Below are positions 38,104 to 47,444 of a DNA stretch of 64,000 bases, one piece after another. The number at the start of each line of letters is the position of its first letter. Positions within the stretch are counted from its first letter, which is position 1. Source of the DNA: Serpens gallinarum (lineage in GTDB: Bacteria > Pseudomonadota > Gammaproteobacteria > Pseudomonadales > Pseudomonadaceae); contig NZ_JACSQG010000010.1 of the NCBI RefSeq assembly GCF_014836765.1, forward strand, positions 55,549-119,548, given 5' to 3'. Below the pieces are notes generated by a model. The model searched no databases. It was not told where the DNA came from and was given only the letters and a program-made list of their open reading frames with translations. Both the position numbers and the translations under genes were made by a program.

Positions 38104-40092
38104 ATGCCCGCATTCCACAAGATCCTCATCGCCAACCGTGGCGAAATCGCCTGCCGGGTGATGCGCACCGCCCAGGACCTCGGCTACCGCACCGTCGCGG
38201 TGTATTCCGAAGCCGACGCCGGCGCACGCCACGTCCAGGTCGCTGACGAAGCCGTGTGCATCGGCCCGGCGCAGGTCAACCAGTCCTATCTGGTGATCGA
38301 CAACATCATCGCCGCCGCGAAGAAAACCGGTGCCGATGCGATCCACCCCGGTTACGGGTTTCTCTCCGAGAACGCCGATTTCGCCCGCGCCTGTGAAGCC
38401 GCCGGCATCGTGTTCATCGGCCCGACCGTGGAGGCCATCCACCTGATGGGCAGCAAGCGCCTGTCGAAGATCGCCATGCTCGAAGCCGGCGTACCCTGCA
38501 TTCCGGGTTACGAAGGCGCCGCGCAGGACGACGAAACCCTCATCCGCGAAGCCGAGCGCGTCGGTTACCCGCTGATGATCAAGGCCAGCGCCGGGGGCGG
38601 CGGTCGCGGCATGCGCCTGGTGCACGACGCCAGCGAACTGAGCGCACAGATCCGCACCGCCCGCTCCGAAGCGCAGAACGCCTTCGGCTCTGGCGAGCTG
38701 ATCATTGAGCGCGCCGTGATCCGTCCGCGCCACGTTGAAATCCAGGTGTTTGGCGACCAGCACGGCAACATCGTGTACCTGGGCGAACGCGACTGCTCCG
38801 TGCAGCGCCGTCACCAGAAAGTGGTCGAGGAAGCCCCTTGCCCGGTGATGACCCCGGACCTGCGCAAGGCCATGGGTGAAGCCGCCGTGAAGGCTGCCGC
38901 CTCGGTGAACTATGTCGGCGCAGGCACCGTGGAATTCCTGCTGGATGCCAGCGGCGAGTTCTTCTTCCTGGAAATGAACACCCGCCTGCAGGTGGAACAC
39001 CCGGTGACCGAACTGATCACCGGCCAGGACCTGGTCGCCTGGCAGATCCAGGCGGCTGCCGGCCACCCGCTGCCCCTCAAGCAGGACGAGATCACCCTGA
39101 CCGGCCACGCCATGGAAGTGCGCCTGTACGCCGAGGACGCGGCGAAGAACTTCCTGCCGCAGACCGGTACCGTGCTGCGCTGGGAGCCGGAACTGCGCGA
39201 CGGCGTCCGCATCGACCACGGCCTGGTGGAAGGCCAGCTCGTCTCGCCGTTCTACGACCCGATGCTGGCCAAGGTGATCGCCTATGGCGCCACCCGCGAA
39301 GAAGCACGGCGCAAGCTGGTGCGCGCGGTGGAGAACTGCGTGCTGCTGGGCGTCAACGGCAACCAGCGCTTCCTCGCCAACCTGCTGAGCAACCCGGAAT
39401 TCGCCGCCGGCAACGCGACCACCGCGTTCATCGCCGAGCATTTCAACGCAGACCCGAGCCTGAGCCCGCAAGCGCCGTCCGCGGCCGAACTGGCCACCGC
39501 CGCCGCTCTGCTCTACCAGGCCTCGGCCAACAGCCGCGCCCACCAGGGCGAACTGGCTGGCTGGCGCAGCGCCGGCAGTGCGCCCTGGCGCTTCCTGCTC
39601 AAGCAGGGCGAAAACCGCTACAGCGTGGCGCTGGACGTCCTCGAAGCCGGCAGTCAGCCGCGCCTGCGGGCCACCGTTGGCGACGCCAGCGTGGAACTCA
39701 AGCTGCTGGCCAGTGATGGCCGCTGGCTGACCCTGGAGCAGGACGGCATTCGCCGCCGCGTCGCCTACCATCAGGACGGCGACACGCTGCACCTGTATGG
39801 CCAGTACGGCAACCTGGAGCTGGTCGACGTCACCCATGAACCGGCCGGTGGCCAGAGCGCCGCCAGCTCCGGTACGGTCAAGGCGCCCATGGATGGCGCG
39901 ATTGTCGACGTGCTGGTCGAGGAAGGCGTCAAGGTCAGCAAGGGGCAACTGCTGGTGGTGCTGGAAGCCATGAAGATGGAACACCCGCTCAAGGCCGGCG
40001 TCGACGGCACCGTGCGCAAGGTGCAGGCCAGCAAGGGCGACCAGGTGAAGAACCGTCAGATCCTGGTGGAGATCGAAGCTGAAGAAGCCTGA
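38104..40092 (+). CDS. atuF: Geranyl-CoA carboxylase, biotin-containing (alpha) subunit
   Basis: 662-residue protein joining biotin carboxylase to a biotinyl carrier domain. In order: N-domain starting FHKILIANRGEIACRV, ATP-grasp centre (about 115-310, with KASAGGGGRGM near 162), biotin carboxylase C-domain (to about 445), a linker and BT-like region, and the biotinyl motif EAMKMEH with the modified Lys at 624. It charges biotin with bicarbonate and passes the carboxyl group to AtuC. A leucine catabolism LiuD would look similar; the surrounding atu genes decide the call. Confidence 0.94.
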   Translation: MPAFHKILIANRGEIACRVMRTAQDLGYRTVAVYSEADAGARHVQVADEAVCIGPAQVNQSYLVIDNIIAAAKKTGADAIHPGYGFLSENADFARACEAAGIVFIGPTVEAIHLMGSKRLSKIAMLEAGVPCIPGYEGAAQDDETLIREAERVGYPLMIKASAGGGGRGMRLVHDASELSAQIRTARSEAQNAFGSGELIIERAVIRPRHVEIQVFGDQHGNIVYLGERDCSVQRRHQKVVEEAPCPVMTPDLRKAMGEAAVKAAASVNYVGAGTVEFLLDASGEFFFLEMNTRLQVEHPVTELITGQDLVAWQIQAAAGHPLPLKQDEITLTGHAMEVRLYAEDAAKNFLPQTGTVLRWEPELRDGVRIDHGLVEGQLVSPFYDPMLAKVIAYGATREEARRKLVRAVENCVLLGVNGNQRFLANLLSNPEFAAGNATTAFIAEHFNADPSLSPQAPSAAELATAAALLYQASANSRAHQGELAGWRSAGSAPWRFLLKQGENRYSVALDVLEAGSQPRLRATVGDASVELKLLASDGRWLTLEQDGIRRRVAYHQDGDTLHLYGQYGNLELVDVTHEPAGGQSAASSGTVKAPMDGAIVDVLVEEGVKVSKGQLLVVLEAMKMEHPLKAGVDGTVRKVQASKGDQVKNRQILVEIEAEEA

Positions 40093-40103
40093 GCTTGCGA
40101 ACC

Positions 40104-40182
40104 GTAGGGTGGACAACGCTTTCCTTGTCCACCATCGCGCGCACGGCGCGCTGGTGGATCGGTGAAGCGCGATCCACCCTAC
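40104..40182. repeat. REP pair, GTAGGGTGG family, atuF-atuG junction
   Basis: Inverted pair with outward GTAG heads. The left stem is GGTGGACAA..TTGTCCACC and the right stem GGTGGATC..GATCCACC ending CCCTAC. It occupies the first half of the 194-bp gap before atuG. Confidence 0.87.
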
Positions 40183-40286
40183 GATTGCCGAAATACGACC
40201 TGGAGCCTGATCTAGGCTGGTGAAAGAACGAAGGGAGGACCGCACGGCGATCTTCCCTTTCATGGCCCGTCAAAAAGGACTATCCC

Positions 40287-41111
40287 ATGACCCTGCGTGA
40301 CAAGACCCTGTTCATCACTGGCGCCAGCCGTGGCATTGGTCGCGAGATCGCCCTGCGTGCCGCACGGGACGGCGCCAATATCGTGATCGGCGCTAAGAGC
40401 GACCAGCCCCACCCCAAGCTGGCCGGGACCATCCATTCCGTGGCCGCTGAGGTCGAAGCGGCCGGTGGTCAGGCGTTGGCCCTGCAACTGGATGTACGCG
40501 ACGAAAACGCCGTCAAGGCCGCCATGGCCCAGGCTGCTGAACGTTTCGGTGGCATCGACGCGCTGGTTAACAATGCCGGGGCCATTCGCCTGCAAGGCGT
40601 CGAACACCTGGAACCCAAACGCTACGACCTGATGTTCCAGATCAACACCCGCGCGGTGATGGTCTGCAGCCAGGCTGCCCTCCCCTACCTGAAGCAGAGC
40701 GCGAACGGGCACATTCTCAGCCTGTCGCCGCCGCTCAACCTCGACCCCAAGTGGTTTGCCCAATACGGCCCGTACACCACCACCAAGTACGGCATGAGCA
40801 TGCTGACTCTGGGCATGAGCGAGGAATTCAAGAAGTACGGCATCAGCGCCAACGCGCTGTGGCCGCGCACGGTGATCGCCACCGCAGCCATCGAATATGA
40901 ACTGGGCGGCCAGCAGGTCTTCAAGCAGGCTCGTACGCCAGCCATCATGGCCGATGCCGCCCATGCCATCCTGAGCAGCCAGGGGCGCAGCCTGAGCGGT
41001 CGACTGCTGATCGATGAAGACATCCTGCGTGAACGAGGCGTCGAGGATTTCGAGCCCTACCGCTACGACCGCAACGGCGGATCGCTGATGCCGGATCTGT
41101 ATCTGGAGTGA
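40287..41111 (+). CDS. atuG: Short-chain dehydrogenase AtuG
   Basis: 274-residue SDR of the HSDL2-like type. The cofactor motif TGASRGIG is at about 12-19, NNAG near 95, and the active-site region reads YGPYTTTKYGMS (about 165-176), with Tyr and Lys spaced as YxxxK. In the atu cluster it is proposed to oxidise citronellol/geraniol pathway intermediates; the step is unproven. Last gene of the operon here: the acyl-CoA synthetase gene atuH found next in P. aeruginosa is not adjacent. Confidence 0.9.
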   Translation: MTLRDKTLFITGASRGIGREIALRAARDGANIVIGAKSDQPHPKLAGTIHSVAAEVEAAGGQALALQLDVRDENAVKAAMAQAAERFGGIDALVNNAGAIRLQGVEHLEPKRYDLMFQINTRAVMVCSQAALPYLKQSANGHILSLSPPLNLDPKWFAQYGPYTTTKYGMSMLTLGMSEEFKKYGISANALWPRTVIATAAIEYELGGQQVFKQARTPAIMADAAHAILSSQGRSLSGRLLIDEDILRERGVEDFEPYRYDRNGGSLMPDLYLE

Positions 41112-41144
41112 TCGAAGCCGTTTGGAACAGCTTCAATTACTGCT

Positions 41145-41170
41145 GCGGGAGTCCGTCCTGGCTCCCGCAT
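41145..41170. terminator. Hairpin between convergent atuG and chemoreceptor gene
   Basis: Inverted repeat TGCGGGAG..CTCCCGCA (8-bp stem, 10-base loop) in the 66-bp gap between convergent stops. There is no T-run, so termination in either direction is only probable. Confidence 0.5.
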
Positions 41171-41177
41171 CGCTGGC

Positions 41178-42863
41178 TCAGACGCGGAACTGTCCGACCA
41201 GGCGCTTGAGGCGCTCAGCCAGGGTGTTCAGTTCCCGTGCCGTCTGGGCGCCTTGAACGGCGTCATCCGCCACACCGTCCACAATCCCGGCAATCTGGTG
41301 CACGCTGCGGTTGATCTCCTCGGCTACCGCGGTCTGCTCTTCGGCAGCGCTGGCGATCTGCGCATTCATCGAGTTGATGGTGCCGATCAGCGTCGAGATG
41401 GTATTGAGCGCTTCGCCGGCCAGGTTGGATTGCTCGCGGGTGCTTTCGCCTCGCGAGGTCACCCGCTGCATGGTGCTGACGGACTGGGCCGTGGTGTTTT
41501 GCAGGCGGTCGATCATGCTTTGGATCTCACCGGTGCTTTGCTGAGTACGACTGGCCAGCGCACGTACTTCGTCGGCCACCACCGCAAAACCACGCCCCGC
41601 TTCACCGGCCCGCGCCGCCTCGATGGCGGCGTTGAGTGCCAGCAAGTTGGTCTGCTCGGCAATGGCACGAATGACCTCCAGCACACCGACAATGCCCTGC
41701 ACATCCACGCGCAGGCTTTCTAGGGATTCGCTGCTACTGCTCACTTCGGTGACCAGGTCATGGATATGCGAAATGCTCAGGCTAACGACCTTCTGAGCCG
41801 ACTGGCCTTGCTCGTCTGTTTGCCGTGCGGCTTCGGCGGCACGCTGGGCACTCTGAGCAACTTCCTGTGCGGCGGCTGACATTTCGTTGATGGCAGTGGC
41901 CACCTGATCGGTCTCATGACGTTGACCTGTCATTGCTTGCTCGGAACGCTGCGCCTGATTCGCCACCTCGCCCACCAGCCCTGTCAGTTGGCCAGTTGTG
42001 GTCATCACCTGCTTCACCAGGGTGTGGATTTTCTCGACGAACGCGTTGAATGAACGCGCCAGCTCGCCCAGTTCGTCCTGACCGGAAACAGGTAGCCGAT
42101 GGGTGAGATCGCCATCGCCTGCGGCCATGTCGTCGAGATTCTGCTTGATCAGCATCAGCGGACGCAGGATCGAACGGGTCAGCGGAACCGTGATGACGGC
42201 AATCAAGGCCAGCAATCCAATGGCTGAGGCCATCATGACCAGCAGCAGGTGATCGATACGCTGCTCGAACACGGCGCGGGCATTGGCGACATCCAGCTCA
42301 AGGCCATCGAGGTTCAATGCGGTACCGAACACCATGTCCCACTTCGGCAAATACATCGAGTAACCGATCTTGGGGACCAGCACCCGCTCGGCACCCAGCA
42401 CGAAGGAGTAATTCACATAGTGGCTGCCATCCATCCCCGCCCTGACCAGCGCGCGGATCGGGTAGCCGCCGGAAGCATCCTGGAAGTTGTAAAAACTCTC
42501 ACCGATCTTGTCGTCGGTATTGCCCTGGAACACGCGAACGGTCTTGCTATCGTAGCCCCAGAAATACCCCTCCTTGCCGTAGTTCAGCTTCTTCAGCTGG
42601 TTGACCGCTTCGGCCCGAGCATCCATGTCGTTGGCTGCGGAGGCCTGATAGATCGGTTCGATCATCACATAGGCCATCTCCACGTAATGCTGGAGTTCGA
42701 CACGGCGGTCTTTTTGCAGGTTTTCGCGGGTTTGGGCTTCCTGCTGGTCTGCCAGTTGCTGCAGCATCACGACGGAAACAGCGCTCAACATAATTGCCAA
42801 CAGTAAAATCGGCCCCAGGGCCAGAAGCAGTAGTTTTGATCTCAATCGCAGCATTGACAGCAT
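41178..42863 (-). CDS. Methyl-accepting chemotaxis protein with sCache-type sensor
   Basis: 561-residue inner-membrane chemoreceptor. Membrane segments lie at about residues 9-31 and 207-229, enclosing a periplasmic single-Cache domain ([11 protein letters not shown] near 94, [20 protein letters not shown] near 128). HAMP follows (about 230-285), then the signalling domain with the conserved hairpin tip [16 protein letters not shown] (about residue 405-420). sCache receptors often sense organic acids. Its place directly after the atu operon, reading towards it, makes a terpenoid acid ligand conceivable, but there is no direct evidence. It ends with a short FRV C-terminus and no CheR-binding pentapeptide. 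Confidence 0.92.
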   Translation of the reverse strand: MLSMLRLRSKLLLLALGPILLLAIMLSAVSVVMLQQLADQQEAQTRENLQKDRRVELQHYVEMAYVMIEPIYQASAANDMDARAEAVNQLKKLNYGKEGYFWGYDSKTVRVFQGNTDDKIGESFYNFQDASGGYPIRALVRAGMDGSHYVNYSFVLGAERVLVPKIGYSMYLPKWDMVFGTALNLDGLELDVANARAVFEQRIDHLLLVMMASAIGLLALIAVITVPLTRSILRPLMLIKQNLDDMAAGDGDLTHRLPVSGQDELGELARSFNAFVEKIHTLVKQVMTTTGQLTGLVGEVANQAQRSEQAMTGQRHETDQVATAINEMSAAAQEVAQSAQRAAEAARQTDEQGQSAQKVVSLSISHIHDLVTEVSSSSESLESLRVDVQGIVGVLEVIRAIAEQTNLLALNAAIEAARAGEAGRGFAVVADEVRALASRTQQSTGEIQSMIDRLQNTTAQSVSTMQRVTSRGESTREQSNLAGEALNTISTLIGTINSMNAQIASAAEEQTAVAEEINRSVHQIAGIVDGVADDAVQGAQTARELNTLAERLKRLVGQFRV

Positions 42864-43017
42864 GTTTCATTCCTAGGAGTGCAATGTTGTTTTCTCGCCG
42901 CTCCGCGGCGAATTTAAGCCTCACTTGGTTATCGGTCAGATTTGCTAAAACTCGACCAAAATTTGCTCGCGCACCTTCAGGCTGTAACCGCGTGAAATCT
43001 GGACCCGCCTAAACGGC

Positions 43018-43042
43018 AAAACCCCGCCGGAGCGGGGCTTTG
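43018..43042 (-). terminator. Intrinsic terminator after fadD
   Basis: Reading the minus strand: AAGCCCCGC, loop TCCG, GCGGGGTTTTGCC. The GC-rich 7-8-bp stem is followed by a T-run, 17 bp beyond the fadD stop. It also shields the chemoreceptor gene from read-through. Confidence 0.85.
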
Positions 43043-43058
43043 TTGTCTTCGCCGGGAG

Positions 43059-44747
43059 TTACGCCATGGCGACTTTTTTCAGCTCTTCATCACGCAGCTC
43101 GCGGCGCAGGATCTTGCCGACGTTGGTCATCGGCAGGCTGTCGCGGAACTCGACCTGTTTGGGCCGCTTGTAACCGGTGAGGTTGTCGTGCATGTGCTGC
43201 ATGACTTGCTCCTTGGTCAGGCTGGCACCCGGCTTGACCACCACGAAGACCTTGATCGCCTCGCCGGTACGCTCATCCGGCACGCCAATCGCGGCGCACT
43301 GCAGCACACCCGGCAAGGTGGCCAGCACATCTTCCAGTTCGTTCGGATACACGTTGAAGCCGGACACCAGGATCATGTCCTTCTTGCGGTCGACGATGCG
43401 GATGAAACCGTCCGGCTGGATGACAGCTATATCACCGGTCTGCAGCCAGCCATCGGCGCTGAGCACTTCATCGGTGGCTTCCTGGCGCTGCCAGTAGCCT
43501 TTCATTACCTGCGGGCCTTTGGCACAGAGCTCGCCCCGCTCGCCAAACGGCAGGTCGTTGCCTTCTTCGTCGATCACCTTGCAGCTGGTGGAGGGAACCG
43601 GGATGCCGATGGTGCCGACCTGGATATTTTGAATCGGATTAACCGTGACTACTGGGCTGGTTTCGGTCATGCCGTAACCTTCACAGATGGCGCAGCCAGT
43701 AACCTCCTTCCACCGCTCAGCCGCTGCCAATTGCAGGGCCATGCCACCGGAAAGGGTCAGCTTCAAACCGGAAAAATCCAGTCGGCGGAATGCCTCGTTG
43801 TTGCACAGGGCGACAAACAGGGTATTGAGACCCACAAAGGCGGTGAACTTGAAGTTGCCCAGGTCCTTGATCATCGCCGGCAGGTCGCGCGGGTTGGTGA
43901 TCAGCACGTTATGGTTACCGGTCAGCATCATCATCATGCAGTGCACGGTAAAGGCGTAGATATGGTAGAGCGGCAACGGGGCGATGAGAATTTCACTGCC
44001 TTCATTGAGCGTGGCCCCCATCAGCGCCTTGCACTGGAGCATGTTGGCGATCAGGTTGCGATGGGTCAGCATTGCGCCCTTGGCCACGCCCGTGGTGCCG
44101 CCGGTGTACTGCAATACGGCAACATCGTTGGCGGCCGGCGAGGCTTCGTTGACCGACTTGCCGCGTCCCTTGGCCAGGGCATCGTTCAGTTTGATGGCCT
44201 GGGGGAGGCTGTAGGCCGGCACCATCTTCTTGACGTACTTGACCACGCTGTTGACCAAGAGGCGCTTGAGCGGCGGCAGCATGTCACCCACCTCGGTGAC
44301 GATGACGTGCTTGACGCCGGTTTTGGGCAGCACGACCTCCGCCAGGTGGGCCATGTTGGCCAGGCAGACCAGCGCCTTGGCACCCGAATCGTTGAACTGA
44401 TGCTCCATCTCGCGGGCGGTGTACAGCGGGTTGGTATTCACAACGATCAGCCCGGCGCGCATGGCGCCGAACACCACCACCGGGTACTGCAGGACGTTGG
44501 GCAATTGCACGGCGATACGATCACCCGGCTGCAGGTCGGTATGCTGCTGCAGCCAGGCGGCGAAGTGACCGGAGAGCTCATACAACTCGCCATAAGTAAG
44601 GGTCTTGCCCAGGTTGCTGAAAGCGGGCTTGTCGGCAAAGCGTTGGCAGGACTGTTGCAATACCGCCTGAATATTCGGGTATTCATCGGCATTGATATCA
44701 GCAGGAATACCTACTGGATATTTGTCCTTCCAGAAATTTTCGGTCAT
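43059..44747 (-). CDS. fadD: Long-chain fatty-acid-CoA ligase
   Basis: 562-residue AMP-forming acyl-CoA synthetase. Motifs: the P-loop-like YTGGTTGVAKGAML (about 214-227), GYGMTETSPVVTVNP near 358, the TGD segment near 440, and the C-terminal catalytic Lys in NVGKILRRELR near 544. It activates fatty acids for beta-oxidation at the inner membrane. In P. aeruginosa two such genes, fadD1 and fadD2, lie side by side next to the same hydrolase/MaoC pair; only one is present here, in the fadD2 position. It might also activate terpenoid acids from the nearby atu pathway, which lacks atuH; this is inference. Confidence 0.92.
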   Translation of the reverse strand: MTENFWKDKYPVGIPADINADEYPNIQAVLQQSCQRFADKPAFSNLGKTLTYGELYELSGHFAAWLQQHTDLQPGDRIAVQLPNVLQYPVVVFGAMRAGLIVVNTNPLYTAREMEHQFNDSGAKALVCLANMAHLAEVVLPKTGVKHVIVTEVGDMLPPLKRLLVNSVVKYVKKMVPAYSLPQAIKLNDALAKGRGKSVNEASPAANDVAVLQYTGGTTGVAKGAMLTHRNLIANMLQCKALMGATLNEGSEILIAPLPLYHIYAFTVHCMMMMLTGNHNVLITNPRDLPAMIKDLGNFKFTAFVGLNTLFVALCNNEAFRRLDFSGLKLTLSGGMALQLAAAERWKEVTGCAICEGYGMTETSPVVTVNPIQNIQVGTIGIPVPSTSCKVIDEEGNDLPFGERGELCAKGPQVMKGYWQRQEATDEVLSADGWLQTGDIAVIQPDGFIRIVDRKKDMILVSGFNVYPNELEDVLATLPGVLQCAAIGVPDERTGEAIKVFVVVKPGASLTKEQVMQHMHDNLTGYKRPKQVEFRDSLPMTNVGKILRRELRDEELKKVAMA

Positions 44748-45110
44748 GGAAGCCCACTCCTAAGCTCAGCTTATCTTCACCGTCTTGATGACGGTTGTCG
44801 GTTGGTCTTGTTGTATATGTCCAGAGCCCTTCAAGGGCCACAAAGCGGGCCGAGATTAGCAGTTTTGCCAAGCGCCATCCACAGCAAATATGGCAATTCC
44901 AGTCACCTACAAGACGAAAAATTGACCTACGGTCACGTTTAGAGTGTTAACACTAATCTATCGTCTTACCTGGCGCCAGCCGTTCAGCATACCGCCTGCC
45001 GGCATGCAAACCCGCAGAGATAGAACTGCGTTGGGTCGCATTCGGCAACCTCGGCTGGGAACATCCCTTGGGCAGCTCTACAATGCAGCCATTATTTCAA
45101 AGGATTCGTC
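44748..45110. other. Divergent promoter region between fadD and the alpha/beta hydrolase
   Basis: A 363-bp gene-free stretch. It contains the 12-bp perfect palindrome AGTGTTAACACT at 44943-44954, a candidate regulator site. It does not match the PsrA consensus known for pseudomonad fad genes. No definite -10/-35 boxes were assigned. Confidence 0.55.
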
Positions 45111-46064
45111 ATGCACCATCAGACCTTCACGTTGACCACCCATGACAACGTCCCGGTGCATGTGAATCACTGGAGCAGTGGCGCAACGCCCCGCGCCGTG
45201 GTCATGCTGGCCCACGGCATGGGCGAACACAGTGGACGCTATGCCGACTTTGGCCAGGCATTGGCTGAGAATGGCATCGATCTTTACGCCCTCGATCAAC
45301 GCGGCCATGGGCTGACAGCCCAACACGACATCGTCGGCCACTTCGCCCACCATGGCGGCTGGCAGCGGGTACAAGATGACTTGCACCAACTGCGACAGCT
45401 GATACACCACCAGCATCACCACACCCCACTTTTCTTGTTTGGTCACAGCATGGGCAGCTATATCGCTCAGGCCTACTTGCTTACCCACAGCGCCGGCCTG
45501 CACGGGGTCGTCCTGTCCGGTTCCAATTATCAGCCCGTATCGCTGTACCGCGCAGCCCGACTGATTGCGCGCTTCGAAGGCTGGCGCCAGGGGCCGCTCG
45601 GGCGCAGCGCCTTGATCGAGTGGCTGTCGTTCGGCTCGTTCAACAAGGCATTCAAACCCAACCGCACACCCTTCGACTGGCTGAGCCGTGACGCAGCGCA
45701 GGTGGACGCTTATATTGCCGACCCGCTGTGCGGCTTCCGCTGCACCAATCAGCTGTGGATTGACCTGCTCGGCGGTCTGCAAGAAATCACGCCCATTTCA
45801 CAGCTGGCCCGCATCGATGCCCGGCTACCCATCCTGGTCATCGGCGGTGAATGTGATCCGGTCAGTGCCGGCAAGCGTCAGAAGGATCTTGCCTGTGCAT
45901 TGCGCCATGCCGGCCTGCGGCACGTACAACTGAATCTGTATCCAGACGCCCGCCACGAGTTGCTCCATGAAACCAATCGCGCGGACGTCACGTTCTTTTT
46001 GATCGACTGGCTGAACCAGACCCTGGCCGCCAGCCGTTCCCACCCAACCAAGGAGACCGCATGA
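45111..46064 (+). CDS. Alpha/beta hydrolase, lysophospholipase/monoglyceride-lipase-like
   Basis: 317-residue serine hydrolase. The nucleophile is in FGHSMGSYI (about residues 110-118), the acid in GGECDPVSAG near 245, and the histidine in DARHELLHE near 283. The oxyanion region VVMLAHGMGEHSGRYADFG lies near 30. It resembles lysophospholipases and monoglyceride lipases, which release fatty acids from lipids. No signal peptide is seen. It sits divergent from fadD, and its stop overlaps the following MaoC gene (ATGA), a set conserved in P. aeruginosa; this fits a fatty-acid supply or scavenging role. Confidence 0.88.
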   Translation: MHHQTFTLTTHDNVPVHVNHWSSGATPRAVVMLAHGMGEHSGRYADFGQALAENGIDLYALDQRGHGLTAQHDIVGHFAHHGGWQRVQDDLHQLRQLIHHQHHHTPLFLFGHSMGSYIAQAYLLTHSAGLHGVVLSGSNYQPVSLYRAARLIARFEGWRQGPLGRSALIEWLSFGSFNKAFKPNRTPFDWLSRDAAQVDAYIADPLCGFRCTNQLWIDLLGGLQEITPISQLARIDARLPILVIGGECDPVSAGKRQKDLACALRHAGLRHVQLNLYPDARHELLHETNRADVTFFLIDWLNQTLAASRSHPTKETA

Positions 46065-46531
46065 CCCAACTCACCAATACGCCTTATGAAGCTCTCGAAG
46101 TTGGTCAAAAGGCCACCTATAGCAAGACAGTCGGCGAACGCGACATCCAGCTGTTCGCCGCCATGTCCGGAGACCACAATCCCGTGCACCTGGACGCCGA
46201 GTTCGCTGCCGGCACGATCTTCAAGGAGCGTATCGCCCATGGCATGTTCAGCGGAGCGCTGATCAGCGCCGCCGTGGCCTGCACCCTGCCCGGCCCGGGC
46301 ACTATCTACCTCGGCCAGACGATGAAGTTCACCCGCCCAGTGAAGTTCGGCGACACCCTGACCGTACGCCTGGAAATTCTCGAAAAGCTGCCGAAGTTTC
46401 GCGTGCGCATCGCGACTCAGGTGGTGAATCAGAACGATGACATCGTGGTCGACGGCGAAGCGGAAATCCTCGCGCCGCGCAGTCAGCAAACCGTCACGCT
46501 GCCCCAACTGCCGCCCATCAGCATCGGCTGA
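46061..46531 (+). CDS. MaoC-family (R)-specific enoyl-CoA hydratase
   Basis: 156-residue hot-dog-fold protein. The hydratase motif is FAAMSGDHNPVHLDAEFAA (about residues 30-48) with the catalytic Asp and His, followed by FKERIAHGMFSGALIS. This resembles PhaJ-type hydratases that convert enoyl-CoA into (R)-3-hydroxyacyl-CoA, linking beta-oxidation with polyhydroxyalkanoate or other synthesis. Translationally coupled to the upstream hydrolase. A 9-bp hairpin follows the stop. Confidence 0.88.
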   Translation: MTQLTNTPYEALEVGQKATYSKTVGERDIQLFAAMSGDHNPVHLDAEFAAGTIFKERIAHGMFSGALISAAVACTLPGPGTIYLGQTMKFTRPVKFGDTLTVRLEILEKLPKFRVRIATQVVNQNDDIVVDGEAEILAPRSQQTVTLPQLPPISIG

Positions 46532-46543
46532 TTGCCCTATCAG

Positions 46544-46571
46544 ATGCCGCTTTTCTAATGGGAAGCGGCAT
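46544..46571 (+). terminator. Hairpin after the MaoC gene
   Basis: ATGCCGCTT (46544-46552) pairs with AAGCGGCAT (46563-46571), loop 10 bases, followed by TTGTTG. The U-run is short, so this is a moderate intrinsic terminator. Confidence 0.6.
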
Positions 46572-46718
46572 TGTTGCCGCTTCTGAAGTTCGCAACGAAA
46601 CCGATCAACTTTCCTGATTAAATCAGAGCGTATTTTGCGCTTATCATCAGCTCGATTCCGATAGATCATGGCCTCATTCCCGGCACCATGCCGTGGCAAA
46701 CCCAATGAGGACTCTCCC

Positions 46719-47417
46719 ATGATCGAAGTACGTCCCTTCCAGCAACTCGGCGGCGCACACCACGGCTGGCTGGATACCAAGCATCACTTTTCCTTCGCGG
46801 ACTATTACGACCCCGCACGCATGCACTGGGGACTGCTGCGGGTGTGGAACGACGACACCATCGCGCCTCACAGTGGCTTCCCGGCGCACCCGCACCGCGA
46901 CATGGAAATCATCACCTATGTGCGCGAAGGGGCCATTACCCACCAGGACAACCTTGGCAACCAAGGCCGTACCGTAGCGGGCGATGTGCAGGTAATGAGT
47001 GCCGGCACCGGCATCGCCCACAGCGAGTACAACCTTGAAAATGTCGCCACCAAGATTTTCCAGATCTGGATTATGCCCGAGAGCCGTGGCGCCGAACCGG
47101 GCTGGGGCACCAAGCCGTTTCCCAAGGGCGAGCGCGCCGGGACTTTCGTCACGCTGGCCAGCGGCCTGCCCGGCGATGACGATGCCCTGCCGATCCGCAC
47201 GTCGGCTCGCCTGGTCGCGGCCACGCTGAATGCTGGGCAGTGCGCCGAATACCGCTTCGCCGAAGGCCGCAAGGGCTATCTGGTCGCCGCCCATGGCTCC
47301 CTGCAGATCAATGGCATAGCCGCCGCAGCGGGCGACGGCGTGGCGATCAAGGACGAAGCGCTGATCGACGTGCGCGCTCTGGAAGACAGCGAGGTGATCC
47401 TGGTCGACGTGGCCTGA
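46719..47417 (+). CDS. Pirin family protein
   Basis: 232-residue bicupin. The metal-binding histidines are in HSGFPAHPHRDMEIITYV (about residues 49-66) and the following VMSAGTGIAHSEYN near 93. Bacterial pirins bind iron; some have quercetin 2,3-dioxygenase activity, others act as redox or metabolic modulators. Length is typical for the short bacterial form. The start at 46719 has GAGG eight bases upstream; an upstream ATG would add 17 residues without family support. It stands alone, converging with a chemoreceptor gene. Confidence 0.92.
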   Translation: MIEVRPFQQLGGAHHGWLDTKHHFSFADYYDPARMHWGLLRVWNDDTIAPHSGFPAHPHRDMEIITYVREGAITHQDNLGNQGRTVAGDVQVMSAGTGIAHSEYNLENVATKIFQIWIMPESRGAEPGWGTKPFPKGERAGTFVTLASGLPGDDDALPIRTSARLVAATLNAGQCAEYRFAEGRKGYLVAAHGSLQINGIAAAAGDGVAIKDEALIDVRALEDSEVILVDVA

Positions 47418-47444
47418 GCCACGACGTCGACTCCCCTTCGCCTG

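Noticed and set aside
37603..40263. 886-codon open frame on the strand opposite atuF
   Set aside because: It lies fully antisense to the well-recognised biotin carboxylase atuF; the sequence is low-complexity His/Ala/Gly-rich, a usual shadow in GC-rich DNA.
31411..41111. Leucine/isovalerate (liu) cluster
   Set aside because: Presence of AtuA (DUF1446) and two SDR genes plus gene order match atu, not liu, which has an HMG-CoA lyase and no AtuA.
43188..44942. 584-codon open frame opposite fadD
   Set aside because: Antisense to fadD with its full set of AMP-binding motifs; composition typical of a shadow frame.
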